Positions 13,301 to 26,400 are shown, counted from the stretch's first letter. The stretch is DNA of 64,000 bases from Morella rubra (GCA_003952965.2 RXIC02000149.1:1-64000); one strand, 5' to 3'. Made by a program: numbers and translations. The notes: generated from the letters alone by a model not told the origin.

Positions 13301-13760
13301 CTCTGTTAGGCCTGTCTTCCAATCCTCTATCTTGTAAAAATACTTCACCCTGTCTTGAAGTTCATTAAATGCTCTTCCAAAACTCCCACTTTGATGCTGT
13401 ACTTATGATGGATCTGCATGGTAAAATACGAGTAAGGTAACTTGATGCTTTGTCTTCTTACACTCTAGGATCTTCATCAGCTCCTGCAAGCACCATTTGG
13501 ATGATGCATAGTTTTCAGAGAGTATGACAATCGAAATCCTAGACCTTTCAATGGCTTTGCAAAGTGCTCGGGTAATTTTCTCTCCTCTTCCAAGATCGTC
13601 CTCATCTATGAAGGTAGTGATCCCCAGTTGTCGCAACGCATAGAGGATATGGGCAGCAAAATTTTGGCGAGTATCTTTGCCTCTGAAGCTCAAGAACATG
13701 ATTAGCCCAGCGGCCAATGAAAGACGATGCGGAAGAGGAAGCGACCTCTTCGAAGGCCAT
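10397..13760 (-). pseudogene. Chimeric TIR-LRR pseudogene lacking the NBS exon
   Basis: Exons read on minus: TIR 13760-13263; LRR-1 about 12411-12135; LRR-2 12051-11055; C-terminal C-JID 10947-10397. The NBS exon expected between TIR and LRR-1 is absent; the duplication edge at 13119 lies in that intron. Damage: a frameshift just before FLSFRG, a nonsense codon in place of the Glu of DPSEV (13403), a one-base insertion near 12190 in LRR-1, and several breaks in LRR-2. The C-terminal exon has the C-JID signature 'GGICFPGNRIPDWFSHR' and 'FFKSCGVYLVHKHEG' but stops at DDDCN-like residues, before the basic QQKRR stretch encoded just downstream. The TIR keeps the putative catalytic Glu (KWCLQELMK). 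A full-length product is not possible; a 98-codon TIR mini-ORF (13699-13403) remains. Confidence 0.88.
12462..12620 (-). mobile_element. Short LINE 3'-end fragment in the TNL intron (copy A)
   Basis: On plus it starts with a T run, then 'cataagtaagcaaatttta', with 'acagtacaagggactata' further on. It resembles the 3' end of the LINE at 9784-10214 but is a separate, shorter insertion. It lies in the intron before the LRR-1 exon and has a counterpart at 38656-38818. I see no convincing target-site duplication. Confidence 0.6.
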
Positions 13761-13879
13761 GGAAGAAGTCATTGTGCATTAAGTCTGGTTGCTACTCAAT
13801 CGATGGATAAGTACAATACGAGCCAAGTTGAATTGAGAAGTCTGACGCCGCGTTGCCTCAGGGAAGACCAAACAAGACA

Positions 13880-14849
13880 GACTTTCTAGACGCGTTGAAG
13901 TAAGGTTGATGAAGAAGGCGTGGGGCCGTGGGCATACGATTCCCCTCGAAGGAAAAGAGGGATCAACTTCTTGGGAAACTCCACTGATTAGAACATATTG
14001 GAATAAAAATTTGCATACTTTCAAGTTAAGAATTTAAATAAGAAAAATTATTAACTTGAGTAGAAGTGGTGCTGCATAGTGCATTGGGTCATCAGTAAAA
14101 AAGAATACGTGTTCAAGTTGTTAGAGAAAGTCTGAGGAAAATTCTCAACAAGTTTTTCTCCCCTGTACCCATCTTTGAAGGTTGAAAAAGACACCCTAGC
14201 TCTCTCATTCTGTCCAAGATTTTCAACAGTTTTTCCTTTCGGTTTTCAAAGTCGAATTCAGCTTATTAGAGAGATCTCTTTTTAAGTCGGATTTCAGTGG
14301 AGGGGTGTATTGTTTCTCATTTCAGGTAACTGAAGCCTTGGCTCTTGATTTTTGTATCTGTTGTCTTTGTTCAGAATGGGCTTTGAAATTATGTGTTTTG
14401 GAAAAGCTGACTGGCTCTGTTACATTTTGAGGAAGACTACGGATTATAGAGCATCAAACTGGTCAAATACTTTTGAAGTCTCATGGGATTTAGGTTTTCC
14501 GTTTAGCTCTATTCTTTGGCTTTTAGTGGAGTGGAGATGCCATTTGGATTGTTGACGGCCAGTTGTGACTGTGATGGCCAAGGAGTAGTTTTCATCAGGC
14601 TTTGTTCTGTGGAGCTCTCATTATTTGATGTGATTCAAGGTGGCAGGTGAGGATGACCTGGGAAAATTAGGGAGCAAACTTGACCATGTCAGCTCATTAT
14701 TGGAAGTGACGTGTTGACCGTTTTCATCGTGGCAAATACAAGTCCGTTTCTTCTAGTTGGATATAAAAGTGGGTGCCGCGTTTGCATAATTGCAAGAATA
14801 CGCGTCGCATTGATGAGAAAAAAAAATCTTCCTATGCCTGGGCTACTTT
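13880..14849. other. Spacer upstream of the chimeric TIR exon
   Basis: No gene is supported. The first 150 bp would be the 5' region of the TIR exon at 13760. The remainder contains C/T-rich and spliced-leader-like text but no frame with a domain. Confidence 0.4.
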
Positions 14850-15240
14850 CACTACTTAAACAAATCCTTTATTAATCAAACGAAACTAACAAACTCAACG
14901 AGGATCAAAGTACCATTTTTGCCTAAGAAGACAAAAAGACAAAAAATCCAAAGGAATACAACAAAACACGGAATTAATAGCAGCCCATTTGGGCAAGTAA
15001 TCAGTATTCTAATTAGCTTGACGTGAAATTTTTAAAACACTCGATGATGGTCTTTGAATCACCATCTCTCTAATGGCTTCAGCTGAAAAATCAGCTTCTC
15101 CTTCAACACTTACTAAAGGGTCCTTAATATCCGATATAGCAGAAAGAGAATCACTCTCAAACATCACATTGAACAATCATCTAGTCTAAGCTTCCCCTGC
15201 TGCCATCCTAATTGCCAGCACTTCCGCCAATAATGGTTAC
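14850..15240 (-). mobile_element. LINE RNase H-domain remnant
   Basis: On minus, broken frames read 'FAEVLAIRMAAGEA', 'FESDSLSAISDIKDP', 'EGEADFSAEAIREMVIQR' and then 'DYLPKWAAINS', the order of blocks in the RNase H tail of a plant LINE, followed by a 3' UTR-like stretch ending near an A-rich end (14815-14870 on plus). Stops and frameshifts interrupt it. It is independent of the LINE fragments in the duplication. Confidence 0.65.
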
Positions 15241-15419
15241 ATTCAAGGAAATATTTCTGCATGAGCCCATATAGCAACATTGTGAAAACCATTTAGCATT
15301 TTCGTGAAAAACAATAGGGGCTTTTTTGTCCATTGTGTTGTTTCTAGAAGGAAAAAAAAAGGCTAGCTTTTCAGTTATTGAGATGTTCACGTGAGTCTTC
15401 ATTAAGGGCTCTTTTGTCT

Positions 15420-15800
15420 TTTTCCTATTTTCTAGAAGATGTGAGAAAAGAAGCTGAAGTTGGTTGTCTTCGTCACGCATGAAAAAAAAGAAAACAGATT
15501 TGGGGTTTTTTGTTTTAACACCAGAGACTTTATTCCTTGGTTCAAGATTCAAATTGCTCCAAGATTGAGTTGCTCCAAGATTTCATTCGATTGCTTTATC
15601 TACTTCTTCTCATTTCCTCATATTCTAGAAGAGGTGAGAAATGAAGCGGCAGTCGGTTAGCCATTGACGCGTGAAAAAAAACTGCGTAACAGATGGGTTT
15701 TTCTCTTTGACAAGAGACACACAATTCCAGCGTCCAAGACTAAAAACGCAAGATTACGCTCCAAGATTCTAGTTGCTTCAAGATTTCGTTCAGACTGCCT
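15420..15800. repeat. Diverged tandem duplication, about 185-bp unit
   Basis: Two adjacent units share 'ttctagaag', 'gtgagaaa(a/t)gaagc', a 'cacgc/gacgcgtgaaaaaaa' block and 'caagatt...gttgcttcaagattt', in the same order. Divergence is substantial. Together with the LTR-like text that follows, this may be the leader of a decayed LTR retroelement. Confidence 0.45.
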
Positions 15801-15829
15801 CATCTCTTTCTTGATGTTCATTTGCTGAT

Positions 15830-16290
15830 TTTTGTGAAGATCCCCTTTAATGAAGATGGAGTACCTTATGAGAGTATAGATTCGATCACCGTGTTCCCCA
15901 TATCACTTCTACGAAGTTGAAGATTCAAATGTTCTGAATAACGGTGGCTGAAGGTTTCAGCTGTGGTCCTTGATTGTATAAGGTTTATGCATTAAGATCA
16001 AGAGTCATTCGAGATCGAGGTTTCCGTTTGGACTTAGATGTTCTACTTCCATTTGCAATTCGATTGACGGTAAATCAGATTTGATTCAAAGTGTTTTTGA
16101 CAGGCTAGGTTAGTCGCTTCAATAGATCACCTTGCAATCAATTGGAAATTAGTGGATTCAAACGGCCTACGGGCCCGGAGAGTTTTTCTCCTTAAGGACA
16201 TTCCTTAGTGAGTTTCTCTTCGTAACCATTCTCGGTGTTATTTGTCTATTATTGTTCTTAATTTGTTTTGTTTATTCTCTTATCAGCAGT
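15830..16290 (+). mobile_element. LTR/leader-like retroelement fragment
   Basis: Contains 'ggcctacgggcccggagag' and 'ttctcttcgtaaccattctc', which recur in altered form at about 43935-44010 ('ggcctacgggcttgtagag', 'ttctcttcataacca'). Such text is common in long terminal repeats of plant copia elements. No second end, primer-binding site or coding region is visible here, so this is a fragment. Confidence 0.4.
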
Positions 16291-16741
16291 CCTCATCAGA
16301 GGTACCCAATGATAATTCATACAAAAGAGAAAATATAAATACTAGTTCATGTATTTCACCTCAAGCTGCACCAAACTGCTATGATGGCCCATATATTTTG
16401 ATCAGTTCCATCCCCACCCCCTTTTTATGGCTAGAACATAAACCGCATCTTTTTCTGTCTTCCAAATTGTCGAAAAACATGTGGGCTATCTGTGGCCAAA
16501 AATCTCCCTTTGAATATTTTGGTCCTTAGGACTCAAAAGGATCTAGTACTGATTTTTCAATTCCTTGATCTCCTCCTCTTCCCTTGGAGGCAAAGCTTAC
16601 CCTTATCAAAAATATATATATATATATAGGCAGTATATCAATTACAAAGTGAAGACTACAGACTTAGGCCAATGATAATCCCAACTAGAACATTTAACCC
16701 AATGCTGCAGAGAAAAAAAAAAAAAAACTTACGCAAGTAAA

Positions 16742-19700
16742 TCAAACTAGTGATTGTGTCTCAACAATGTTAATCGCCTTGCACAAAATGTCTAGTGGAT
16801 TCTCCAAATCTGAAATTGTAGTGCCCAATGTTGAAGAATGCCTTTTATGTTGTGGGTACCAATTGAATTCCAAGTTGCAATCATCATCATCACGACGCCT
16901 CTTAGAGATTTGAATGCCATCCATTCCACATGGTGAATATTCAACTTCTTCACAGGGCAAATCCAAGTAAGGGACATCAACATCCTGAGGTAATAAATCT
17001 AGCTGATCTTTTGATCTGTCCTCATGCTTGTGTATCAAATGGACTCCACAACTTTTCAAGAAGACAGTACTATCCTCCCCAAAAACTTCACAAACAAATT
17101 GTCTGTCTTTAGCTCAGAAGACTCTAGAGAGAAATAACCAAGCCATACATTATCTGAGCCCATTACATAATCTGAGGCCACTAAACATAGTGTATTGTAA
17201 ATATACCTGCATATACCCCTACCACAGATATGAATCCAAATAGAATCAGTGGGCTTAATTTGGTCGTGCATTCGGATAGTGGGGCCAATAACAGCACAAA
17301 CACAATTCCTCTGATGTCATCCCAATGCAGGGGACCATTAATGTTTACTTCACATGATTTACTGATGGAAGTGAAATCCTTGCGATGCCTGATCCAGTCT
17401 GGTAGCTTATTTCCCGGGTAAACAATGGTACCACCTAAATAGTAATGTCCCTGTCAAGTGGATGTCAAAAATTTTCAGCAATTCTACCAATAAACCAACA
17501 CACGAATACAAACAATAGATAGATCAGGGGCAGAGAAAGAGAGAGAGAGGGGGGGGGGAGACATACCTCACCCAGTAAAGGATTTTCCACATGATTCCTT
17601 ATATTTGCAACCATTTTATGACATCCGGACAAGTCTATCCATTCTAGAGCTTGTATGTCGCATGAAATGCTTTTTAATATATTCGATACTGCTGGAAAAT
17701 TTTCCAATGAAATACATCCACTAGCATATACCCTTTGAATACTCGGTGGAAGTTCTCGAATTTCTTTAAGTTCTTTGCAATTCTTCAACGTAAGGACCTT
17801 CAACCCACTAAATGTTTGGATGACAGTAGGAAGGCTAACAATATCAGTATTTGATAGATTCAACTGTTCCAACATGGAAAAGCCTTGAATTATCGTAGAC
17901 GGACTTGATTCTAATAGTATGCAGTTTTCAAGGGAAAAAACTCGCACTGAGCTAGGCTTAATTGGAGCTGGATTATTTGAGGGCAGGAATGAGATTATGT
18001 CTTCGCTTGATAAAGTTTCATAATCACAACCTGGGAAGGTTCTAAACCGCTGCATTACATTTTCAACCATAAGTCTTGAATCATCATAATCAGTTCCACC
18101 CTCCAGATCTTCTTTAAGAGCAAGCGAAACCAAACCATAGCCTACTAGATTTAGTTGAAGAAGCATGCCGAGATTTCCAAGTGATGTAGGCAGTTCTTTT
18201 ATGCCACTGTATCGAAAGTTTACATATCTTAACTGTTCCATTTGGCACTCAATTTCAGGAAAGTTCTGAAGGCTTGAGCAACCCTGAAGGCAAAGAAATT
18301 CGAGAGACCTTAACCTGAGGCTGCTTGGGAAACTTGTAAGGTTAGAACATTCCTCAAAACTCAAATAATTAAGCTTATTAAGGAATCCGACAGAATGATG
18401 AACCTCAACCAGACTGGTACAATTATCAAAGATCAATTTCTCCATATTTGGGCTCCTTGAAAGATCTGGAACTTTTGTTAGCAATTCACAACCAGAGAAA
18501 TCCATGGCAGTCAAGTTTTGGAAATTCTGTCGAAAACGAGGAAATATATTACGTTAAAAGAGTTCCATATATAATTGAAAGAAAGAAATATTAAAACTAA
18601 TACTTTTACCTTGAATCCTTCTCCCAATTCCTTCAAGAGGCTATTTGGCATGCTAAAAGAACAGAGTTTCTTTCCACGAAAATTGGATGGCAGAGATAGT
18701 AAAGGGTATTCGGGCCAGTCCAGCACTCTCAAGTTATTGGGGAGATGTCTGGGACCTCCAGAAAAGATTGCATTGCGGTTTATAAACAATCTGAGGTTTT
18801 TCATTTCCACAAACACCTCGGGGTGGATGCATATTAGGTCTCCTTCAGGAAAATCAACCAAAATGCCTTCGATTTGGTTTGTTCCCTAGTGAAACAACAC
18901 ATGAATATGCCAGTCAAAATTGATGTGCAAAGTTCTCCATTACTTTAGCAGAATTATAGCTTTTATTTTGATAAAATTGTTGCAAAAACTTTATCCGCAT
19001 AATATTTAATTATGTATAAAAAAACACAGACACACACATATTACTTAATTTCTACAAAAGAAAGACACTTACCATCCATCTGTCTTTATATATTTGTTTT
19101 CCCGTTTAGATGTTCAGAAGGGCTATTTGCTTTCATTACTAGAGTATTCTAAAGTGAGTGACCATATCAAAATCTCAAACTTATCTTTCTTCACTGTACT
19201 TATTACTCTTACCTATTCACAAAAGAAAAGATAGGATCATCATTAGAATTGTATATATCGTAGTAATAATAAGACAAAATATTTGTTGCACGAAAAGATT
19301 TTGTTTTTTCTTTTTTAATTAAAAGCATTTTATAATACTGACATTTACCCCCCCCCCCCCAAAAAAAAAGCATTTTATTTATGATATCACATGTGTCCAT
19401 GTTTTCTTTCACTTTTGTAGAAAGTATTTGCCTTGTATTTCAATTGTGAAAGAGGAACAAATGTGACATTATCAATCTTTTAACATGATTCTTACCATAT
19501 TTTCTTCAAGTACATCACGGACATCTTCATGAAACCACAATCTACTTCGTCTACCAGGATCTTTGGGAGATTCTTGTCGCACAATTTCTCTACCCATATC
19601 CAATAGCAAGTCATGCATCTGCAACTTGTTGAACTCATCAATAGTTATGAGACACTTATCCACAAGCTTTCTAATACCAATATCTGGAAAAAAACCACAA

Positions 19701-21425
19701 TTGTCTAATATTTTGGTAACATAGTCTTTAGGCTCTCCCTTGAAGAAACATGCAATGTCAAGGAAAATATCCTTCTCATTCTGATCCAATCCATCATAGC
19801 TAATTCTAAGTACTTCTTGAATATTTGCATGAGGAATTCTTTTGTACTTGTCCAATGCATTTTTCCATTCATGTAAACTTCTACCATATAGATCCGAACC
19901 AAGCACTGTTAAGGCCAGCGGAAGGCCGCCAGCATAATGAATTACATGTTCTATGAGGTCCACATAACCGTCAATGGATTTGTTTGAGTTAAAGGCGCTC
20001 CACCTAAAGAGTTGAAGAGCTTCATTGTGATCCAATTCCTTCACCTCGTATGTTAAATTAACTTGATGGTTAGCTAATAAGTGCTGATCTCTTGTTGTTA
20101 TAATGACTCTACTTCCCACTCCAAACCAACCACGCTCTCCAGCTAATGCCTCTAATTGTACCAATTGATCCACATCATCAAGCACTAAAAGAACCCTTTT
20201 TGAGCAAAGTCTGTGCTTTATCAAATTGATTCCTCGATCAACATTGCCAACTTTTGTACTTGAATCTCCGAGAATCTCATAAAGAAGTGTTTCTTGTAAT
20301 CGGACTAAACCGCATGCCTGATTCGAAGTTTCTCTAATATTTGCAAGAAAACAACTAGCTTCGAATTGATGGGCAATCAAGTTGTATATTGCTTTGGCAA
20401 TTGTTGTCTTGCCAATTCCGCCAACCCCGTAGATGCCTATCATGCGTATAGAATTCGTCCCAATACATAAAAGAGAACTGACATCTTGTACACGGGACTT
20501 TATCCCAACTGGGTACGTGGCAACATTTAAGTACGTATGATTTACCATTCTTGAGACCTCTTGGACGATCTCGTGGATGAGTCTACATTCGTTCCTATTA
20601 ATAAAGAAGACAAGAAACAATGAATGAGTTGGACTCTGACAATCCCCCCCCCCTCTTCCTCCTTTCTCTCCCTCTGTTAAGCAATTATATTTCCCGCTAG
20701 TAAAATCTATTAAAAAATGAGTGTGTTCGTACCGTATTAAACTAAATTCTCTAGTGCAAGATTGAATTGACTTACATACAGTATATATACTTAGAAGGAG
20801 AAAAAAAATACTAAAAGGAGAGTGTTTAGATGTACCAGTTAGTGTTCCCTAAACGGAACCCAGACAAATTGGCCACCTCTTTTAAGGCTGCCTTCCACCT
20901 CTGCAACTTCATGCCATCCTTAAACCTCTGTTCAAGTTTTGACAAGGCTTTTCCAATATTCCCTCTGTGATGCCGTACCTCCGATGGATCTACGTTGTAA
21001 AACACAGGTAGAACTAATTGTTGCTTTGTGTCCTTGCACTCAAGGATCTTCACCAACTCGTCCAAACACCAGGTGGATGATGGATAGTTTTTGGAGAGTA
21101 CGATGACTGAAATCTTTGACTCTTCAATGGCTTCGTATAGGGCAGGCGAAATTTCCTCTCCTCGTCTAAGCTCGTCATCGATATAAGCCTTGATTCCCTT
21201 TCGATCCAAAGCGTCGTGCAGATGGGCAGTAAAATTGTTGCGAGTATCTTCACCTCTAAAGCTCAAGAACACATCATAAGCGCATGGATCGGTGGAAGAA
21301 GAAGCGGAAGAGTCACCTTGGGAGGCCATGGAAGAAGCGGAAGAGTCACCTTGGGAGGCCATGGAAGAAGCGGAAGAGTTACCTAGGGAGCTGGCCATGG
21401 AAGAAGCCATTAATTGGGTATGCAA
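16742..21425 (-). CDS. TIR-NBS-LRR immune receptor, nearly intact (two 1-bp gaps in last exon)
   Basis: Five exons on minus, joined by GT-AG introns: TIR 21425-20836, NBS 20594-19496, LRR-1 18885-18610, LRR-2 18526-17567, C-JID 17450-16742. The first four join in phase; about 1,210 residues in total. TIR: 'YDVFLSFRGEDTRNNFTAHL', putative catalytic Glu in 'TWCLDELVK' (residue 123 from the first Met). NBS: P-loop GVGGIGKTTIA, kinase-2 LLVLDDVDQ, RNBS-B GSRVIITTRD, GLPLAL, RNBS-D FLDIACFFKGE, and MHD in QMHDLLLDMG. C-JID: 'PGNKLPDWIRHRKDF'. The last exon lacks one base near 17297 and one near 17083, both in A/T runs. They shift frame, so the gene is either freshly broken or misread by one base twice. 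Paralogues suggest the Met at 21398 as start, but two upstream in-frame Met codons exist. Expected role: nucleocytoplasmic effector receptor triggering TIR NADase signalling. Confidence 0.9.
21300..21410 (-). repeat. 33-bp in-frame minisatellite at the TNL N terminus
   Basis: A 33-bp unit is repeated about three times at the start of the TIR exon, encoding 11-residue repeats around 'MASQGDSSASS'. Each unit begins with ATGGC, giving several in-frame start codons in similar context. The paralogues at 28032 and 13760 have one Ser-rich leader but no such expansion. Confidence 0.85.
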
Positions 21426-23400
21426 GTCTAACTACAATGTAAGGTACAACTCCAACTCGAATACCAAGCAAGCCGGTGAGACATCTTGCCAGAAAACAAA
21501 TGGTCGGACGTTTTCTAGGGAAAGAAACGCCGGTCCCAAGGTGGGATCTGGGTCTTACGCGTTAAAAGAACAGTAAGAACTACCAAGCATGTTCTAAACA
21601 GTGGACTCATTTCATAGGTCACTTTTTGTCGGGTTTTTTTTCAGGCATTTGTTGGATCTGTTTTTTTTTATAATTAATTTGTCGGATCTGTCTGTTTGTT
21701 GGATATGTCTGACGACTTTTTAAGAGGAAAAGAGGCATTCCTTACTGTATTTTTTGGGGCATTTGTGGGATCTAACTGGTGCTTTCACCGATCGGGAAAA
21801 TAACCATTCTAGCCGGCAGGTCAGATCTACCATTCCATGGCATTTTGGAACTGCTGAACCGAGGAGTTAATGACTTGTTTGGATCCTTTCTTAAAACTCT
21901 AGTCTCTTTTGTTGCATCACAAAAGGTGAAAGATAATTAACAAACCTGCTGTTGAAATCTACCATAAATATTGTTAAACAATGATGTGCCACTATAATTC
22001 TACATTTTATGACGACTCAAAACTTTTCCTGTGAAATCTATTTAATTTAAAGTAGTTCTAAACCGAACCAACATGCCACCATTCAAACATTGAAAAAGGC
22101 TGATTCTTTCACTGCAATGAGCTCAGAGAAGTCGTAGGTTCTGCTGACCCAATTTTTGTTGTTGCAGTATTATAAGACTACCATCCCATATTTAGTGCTT
22201 CATAAGATCAAGGGTTTTTCCACTGAAGATGAGCTTCAATATTGTCTTTACATAACTGTAAAACAATTATTCGAAATTAAACCGTTGATACCGTATTTAA
22301 TTAAGGAAAAACATTAAAAAAAAAAAAAAAAAGAGGAGATGCATAACATAGAATTGCAATGATATTCAGAGTTATGATAGATGTGAAGAGCAAAAGAGAT
22401 TACTTAATTTGTGTGCATTTTGAAAAAGTGGACGTAAACAAGAAAACATGACAAATTCAGTGGTGAGTATCCCTTCACATAAAGTCGCAGCCAAATTTCA
22501 AAAATAATGTCTCCGAGCTATGATATTAATTATTAAGGATGAACTACTACAATCAGACTAGGATAACAAAACAGAGGCGTAACTGTAAATTTTCCAAACA
22601 AACATTTTGGCTATTTAGGTACTAGTTCTGACATAACCGCTCAAGAAAAACAAAAATTTTTTGAAAATATCAACAATGGCAGATCATGCTTCTTCTTATA
22701 TCAAGACCACCAACAAACCACTTGAATCTTCTTCCAACCCGATTCGATCCCGAAAAATCTTGACCATCTCAGTGTGAAACTTCTAAACACGCCTATCGCT
22801 TGTGGAGTGCACAGATTGTGCCACATTTCATGGTCAGTAGAATGCCAAAAGCAATGTTAAGAAGTCCCTTATCACAGTACTTGCAGAAACCAAACCAAAA
22901 CAAAAACAAAAGATGGTGGCTTACTACATGGTTCGGTACCAAGAAAAGTTGATAAACATTTTGGCACAAAATCGACCTCAACACTCCGTGACAAAATTTA
23001 AAAACCGATTGTAGAAAGTGAAACCACTAACTCGATAGTTGAAGTTGAAGTGGGAGTTGTAACGTGATGACTTGCCAGATTATATACATCCTGCAAAACA
23101 CAGAGAGCACAAGCAAAGTCAAATCCGTATTTGTATGCCTCGCAAGCACTTTAAACTCTGGTATTATTTATTGCTAGAGAAGAACTGTCAGATGAAACCC
23201 AATACCTTAAGATGGAGAAGCGCAAATAAGACAAACATAAACCCAATGTGTAGCATAATAGGGACCGAACTGCCGCACTTTTTCCATTGAGCCAGAAGTC
23301 ACTAGAAACAAAATAAATGACAAAAACAAACCCCCAATTTGATAATGGGAGCATTACAAGATCCTTGACAAAGAAAAGCTGGTGGTTTTCAATGTTGGCA
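21426..23400. other. Intergenic spacer between two TNL genes
   Basis: No gene is supported. The block 22345-22660 matches 30750-31180 in the same orientation (shared 'gacaaattcagtggtga', 'gatgaactactacaatcag' and 'aggtactagttc'). So the spacer was duplicated along with the TNL gene. The 76-bp unit present three times at 30665 is present once here. Much of the rest is A/T-rich. Confidence 0.6.
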
Positions 23401-26400
23401 TCAATTTGATTGGCTTAGATGTGATTCACTGAGCAGTGAACCATCTGAATCTGAAGTTTTGGTTGAAGAACGCCTCTTCTGTGGTGGGTACCAATTATCA
23501 TCTGAGCTATAATAATCTTCGCTATGGGGCCTCTTAGAAAATTGAATTGAATCCATTAACTTAGGAGGATTTTCTAGAACATCGACATCCTCATGGAGCA
23601 GACCTGGTTGATCATTTACATTTACTTCATTCTTGTGTAGCAGATGGACTCCACAACTTTTAAAGAACACTGAGTTTGAATCAGTATAAAACCTGACTCG
23701 CAAATTGCCTCCCTTTGGGTCCAAAGATTCTAGAACGTACTCTAGCCATGTATGATCTGAACCCATCAAATCAACTGGATACCTTACTACTTGAACGCCA
23801 TCACCGACGATCTCAACACCAATATTAGGAATAGGAGCCCAATCAGCAGGGTTAGCAACAACAGGTCCAATGACAGCACAGAAGGGAATGCCTCTTATCT
23901 TCCCCAAATACAGAGGCACATCAATATTTATTTCACGGGAGTCATTGTTCAGACTCTCCTTACGATGATTAAACCAGTCTGGAAGCCTATTTCCCGGAAT
24001 TATAATGCCACCTGAGAGCCCCTTGAGACTTTCCTGTTAAATGAATAATAATGCTAGTCCTTAGCAAAACATTATATTGAGTCCTAGAAACATGTACATT
24101 AAAGAGAGATCAAAAAGAAAGAGAGGGGCATACCTCATCCAATGAAGGATTTGTAACATGATTCCCTATATTCACATGCATTTTATTGCATCCAGACAAG
24201 TCAATCCAACTTAGTGCTCGCAACTCGCATTTATTGTATTGATATTTTGTCACCACCTCCGGAAAACTTTCCAGGGACATGCATTCACTAGCATATACCT
24301 CTTCTATATTTGGTGGAAGTTCTAAAATTTCTCGAAGTTGCGTGCAACTTTCCAAAATAAGTATCTTTAATTCCACAAATCTTTTGATGCAAGTAGGAAG
24401 ACTAACGAGCTTGCTTCCTGATAGATTTATGCTTTCCAATGTGGAAAAGCAATTCAGTATCACAAGGAAATCCGATGCTGATAGAACACAGTTTTTGAGA
24501 CTCAAATTCTCAAGTTTTGGAAACACTGTTGAAGAGCAACCGTGATCAAGAAGGCTTGGATTTGTTGGAGATGGTAATAAGGGTAATTCTGAAGCCGATG
24601 GAGTTTCACATTCCTCTGTGGATACAACAGAGAGCAATATTGATTGTCTCTTCTCCTGATCGTTCCTTGAAAGCTTAACTAGTTTTGAACAATTTTCGAG
24701 GGAAAGAACCTCTAGATGTTGCAACTGAAGAATACTGCTGGGGAGTTGCATAAGGTTTTTGCAGCCTCCTAAATGTAAATCTCGAAGCTGAGTAAGGTAC
24801 CCAATGGATGAAGGCAGTTCTTTGATAGCAGTCTCTTGCAAATAAATTGATTCCATATATTCCATCCGACACTCAATTTCAGGAATGTTTTGAATGCTTA
24901 AGCAACCATCAAGATAAAGCATTTTCAAAGAATGAGGTTAGAGCATCCGGAAAATGACAAGTAAGCAAGCTTGTCAAGGCATCCAACAGAATCATCAACT
25001 TCAACCAAACTTTCACAGTAACTAATATCCAATTTCTCTAGATTTGGCATGCTTGAAATATCTGGAATTGTTTTTAAAAAATTACAATAAGAGAATTTCA
25101 TGATTCCCATGTTTTGGAAATTCTGTACGGAAGAAAAGAGGGATAAATTAGTTTCAAACAAATTTAGATTGACATTGATAGGATAAAAAATGTTACAAAG
25201 AATAATTGTCCCTTAAATCCCTCCCTTGGTTCCTTGAAGAGACTATTATGCACTTTCAAAACGGCAAGTTTCTTTCCATGGAAATTTAATGGTAAAGATT
25301 GTAAAGGAAGTTCAGGCCAATCAAGCAATCTTAGTTCGTTCGAGAGATAATTAACCTGTCCAGAAAAATGTGCATTACGATTTATAAATAGTCTAAGCCT
25401 CTTCATCTTCTTGAAAGTTTTGGAACACAAGCGTATCAAGTCTCGTTCAGGCAACTGCACCAATATGCCTTCAATTTTGCTTGTTCCCTATTAAGCAAAT
25501 GCACATGTGAGATACTCATAAAAACTATATATCTATCAGGCAGTTGTGTATAAAAATTGTGTTCTTATTTTGAGATGTATGGCATATGTATTTGACAGAG
25601 GCTTACTATGTTTTCTTCTAGTACATTTCGAACATCTTCATGATGCCACAACCTACTACGTTTGCCGGTGCTTTTGGTGACTCTTGACGAACAATTTCTC
25701 CACCCATGTCTTGCAATAAGTCATGCATTAGCAATCTATCAAACTCCACAGTATAAGAGACTTATCCACTAGCACTTTGATACCACGATCTGGAAAGAAG
25801 CCACAACTGTCTAGTATTTTCCTGACATATTCTTCATATTCTTCTTTAAAGAAACATGCAATGTCCAAGAAAATATTTTTCTCACTTTCATCCAATCCAT
25901 CATAACTTATTTTAAGTTTTTCTTGAATATTTCCCTCCGGAATTTTTTTATACTTTTGTAACACACTTTTCCAATAACATATATCTCTTCCATACAAATC
26001 TGAACCAATTACTGATAAAGCAAGCGGAAGACCCTCAGCATAACGAAGTGCATGTCCCGTGAGCTCTTCAAAAACATCATTAGGCTTATCACTTTTGAAT
26101 GCATTCCAACTAAAGAGCTGAAGAGCTTCACTGTGATCCAATTGCTTTACTTTGTATGTCAAATCAACTTTATGCATAGCTAGTAAGTGTTTGTCTCTAG
26201 TCGTTATGATTATTCTACTTCCTAAACCAAACCAATTGCAATCTCCAGATAACGCATCTATTGAACCAATTGATCTACATTATCAAGAACTAAAAGAACT
26301 TTTTTATTGCAAAGGCTCTTCTTTATGACATTGATTCCTTGATCAATACTGTCAACTTTCAAACTTGAGTTTCCTAGGATATCAGAAAGAAGTGTCTCTT

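Noticed and set aside
16242..16529. 95-codon plus frame after an AG acceptor-like site
   Set aside because: It looks exon-like but has no recognisable domain and no supporting neighbouring exons; it is kept only as a possibility.
21292..21576. 94-codon plus frame with EESPWEA repeats
   Set aside because: It is antisense to the Ser-rich repeat of the TIR exon.
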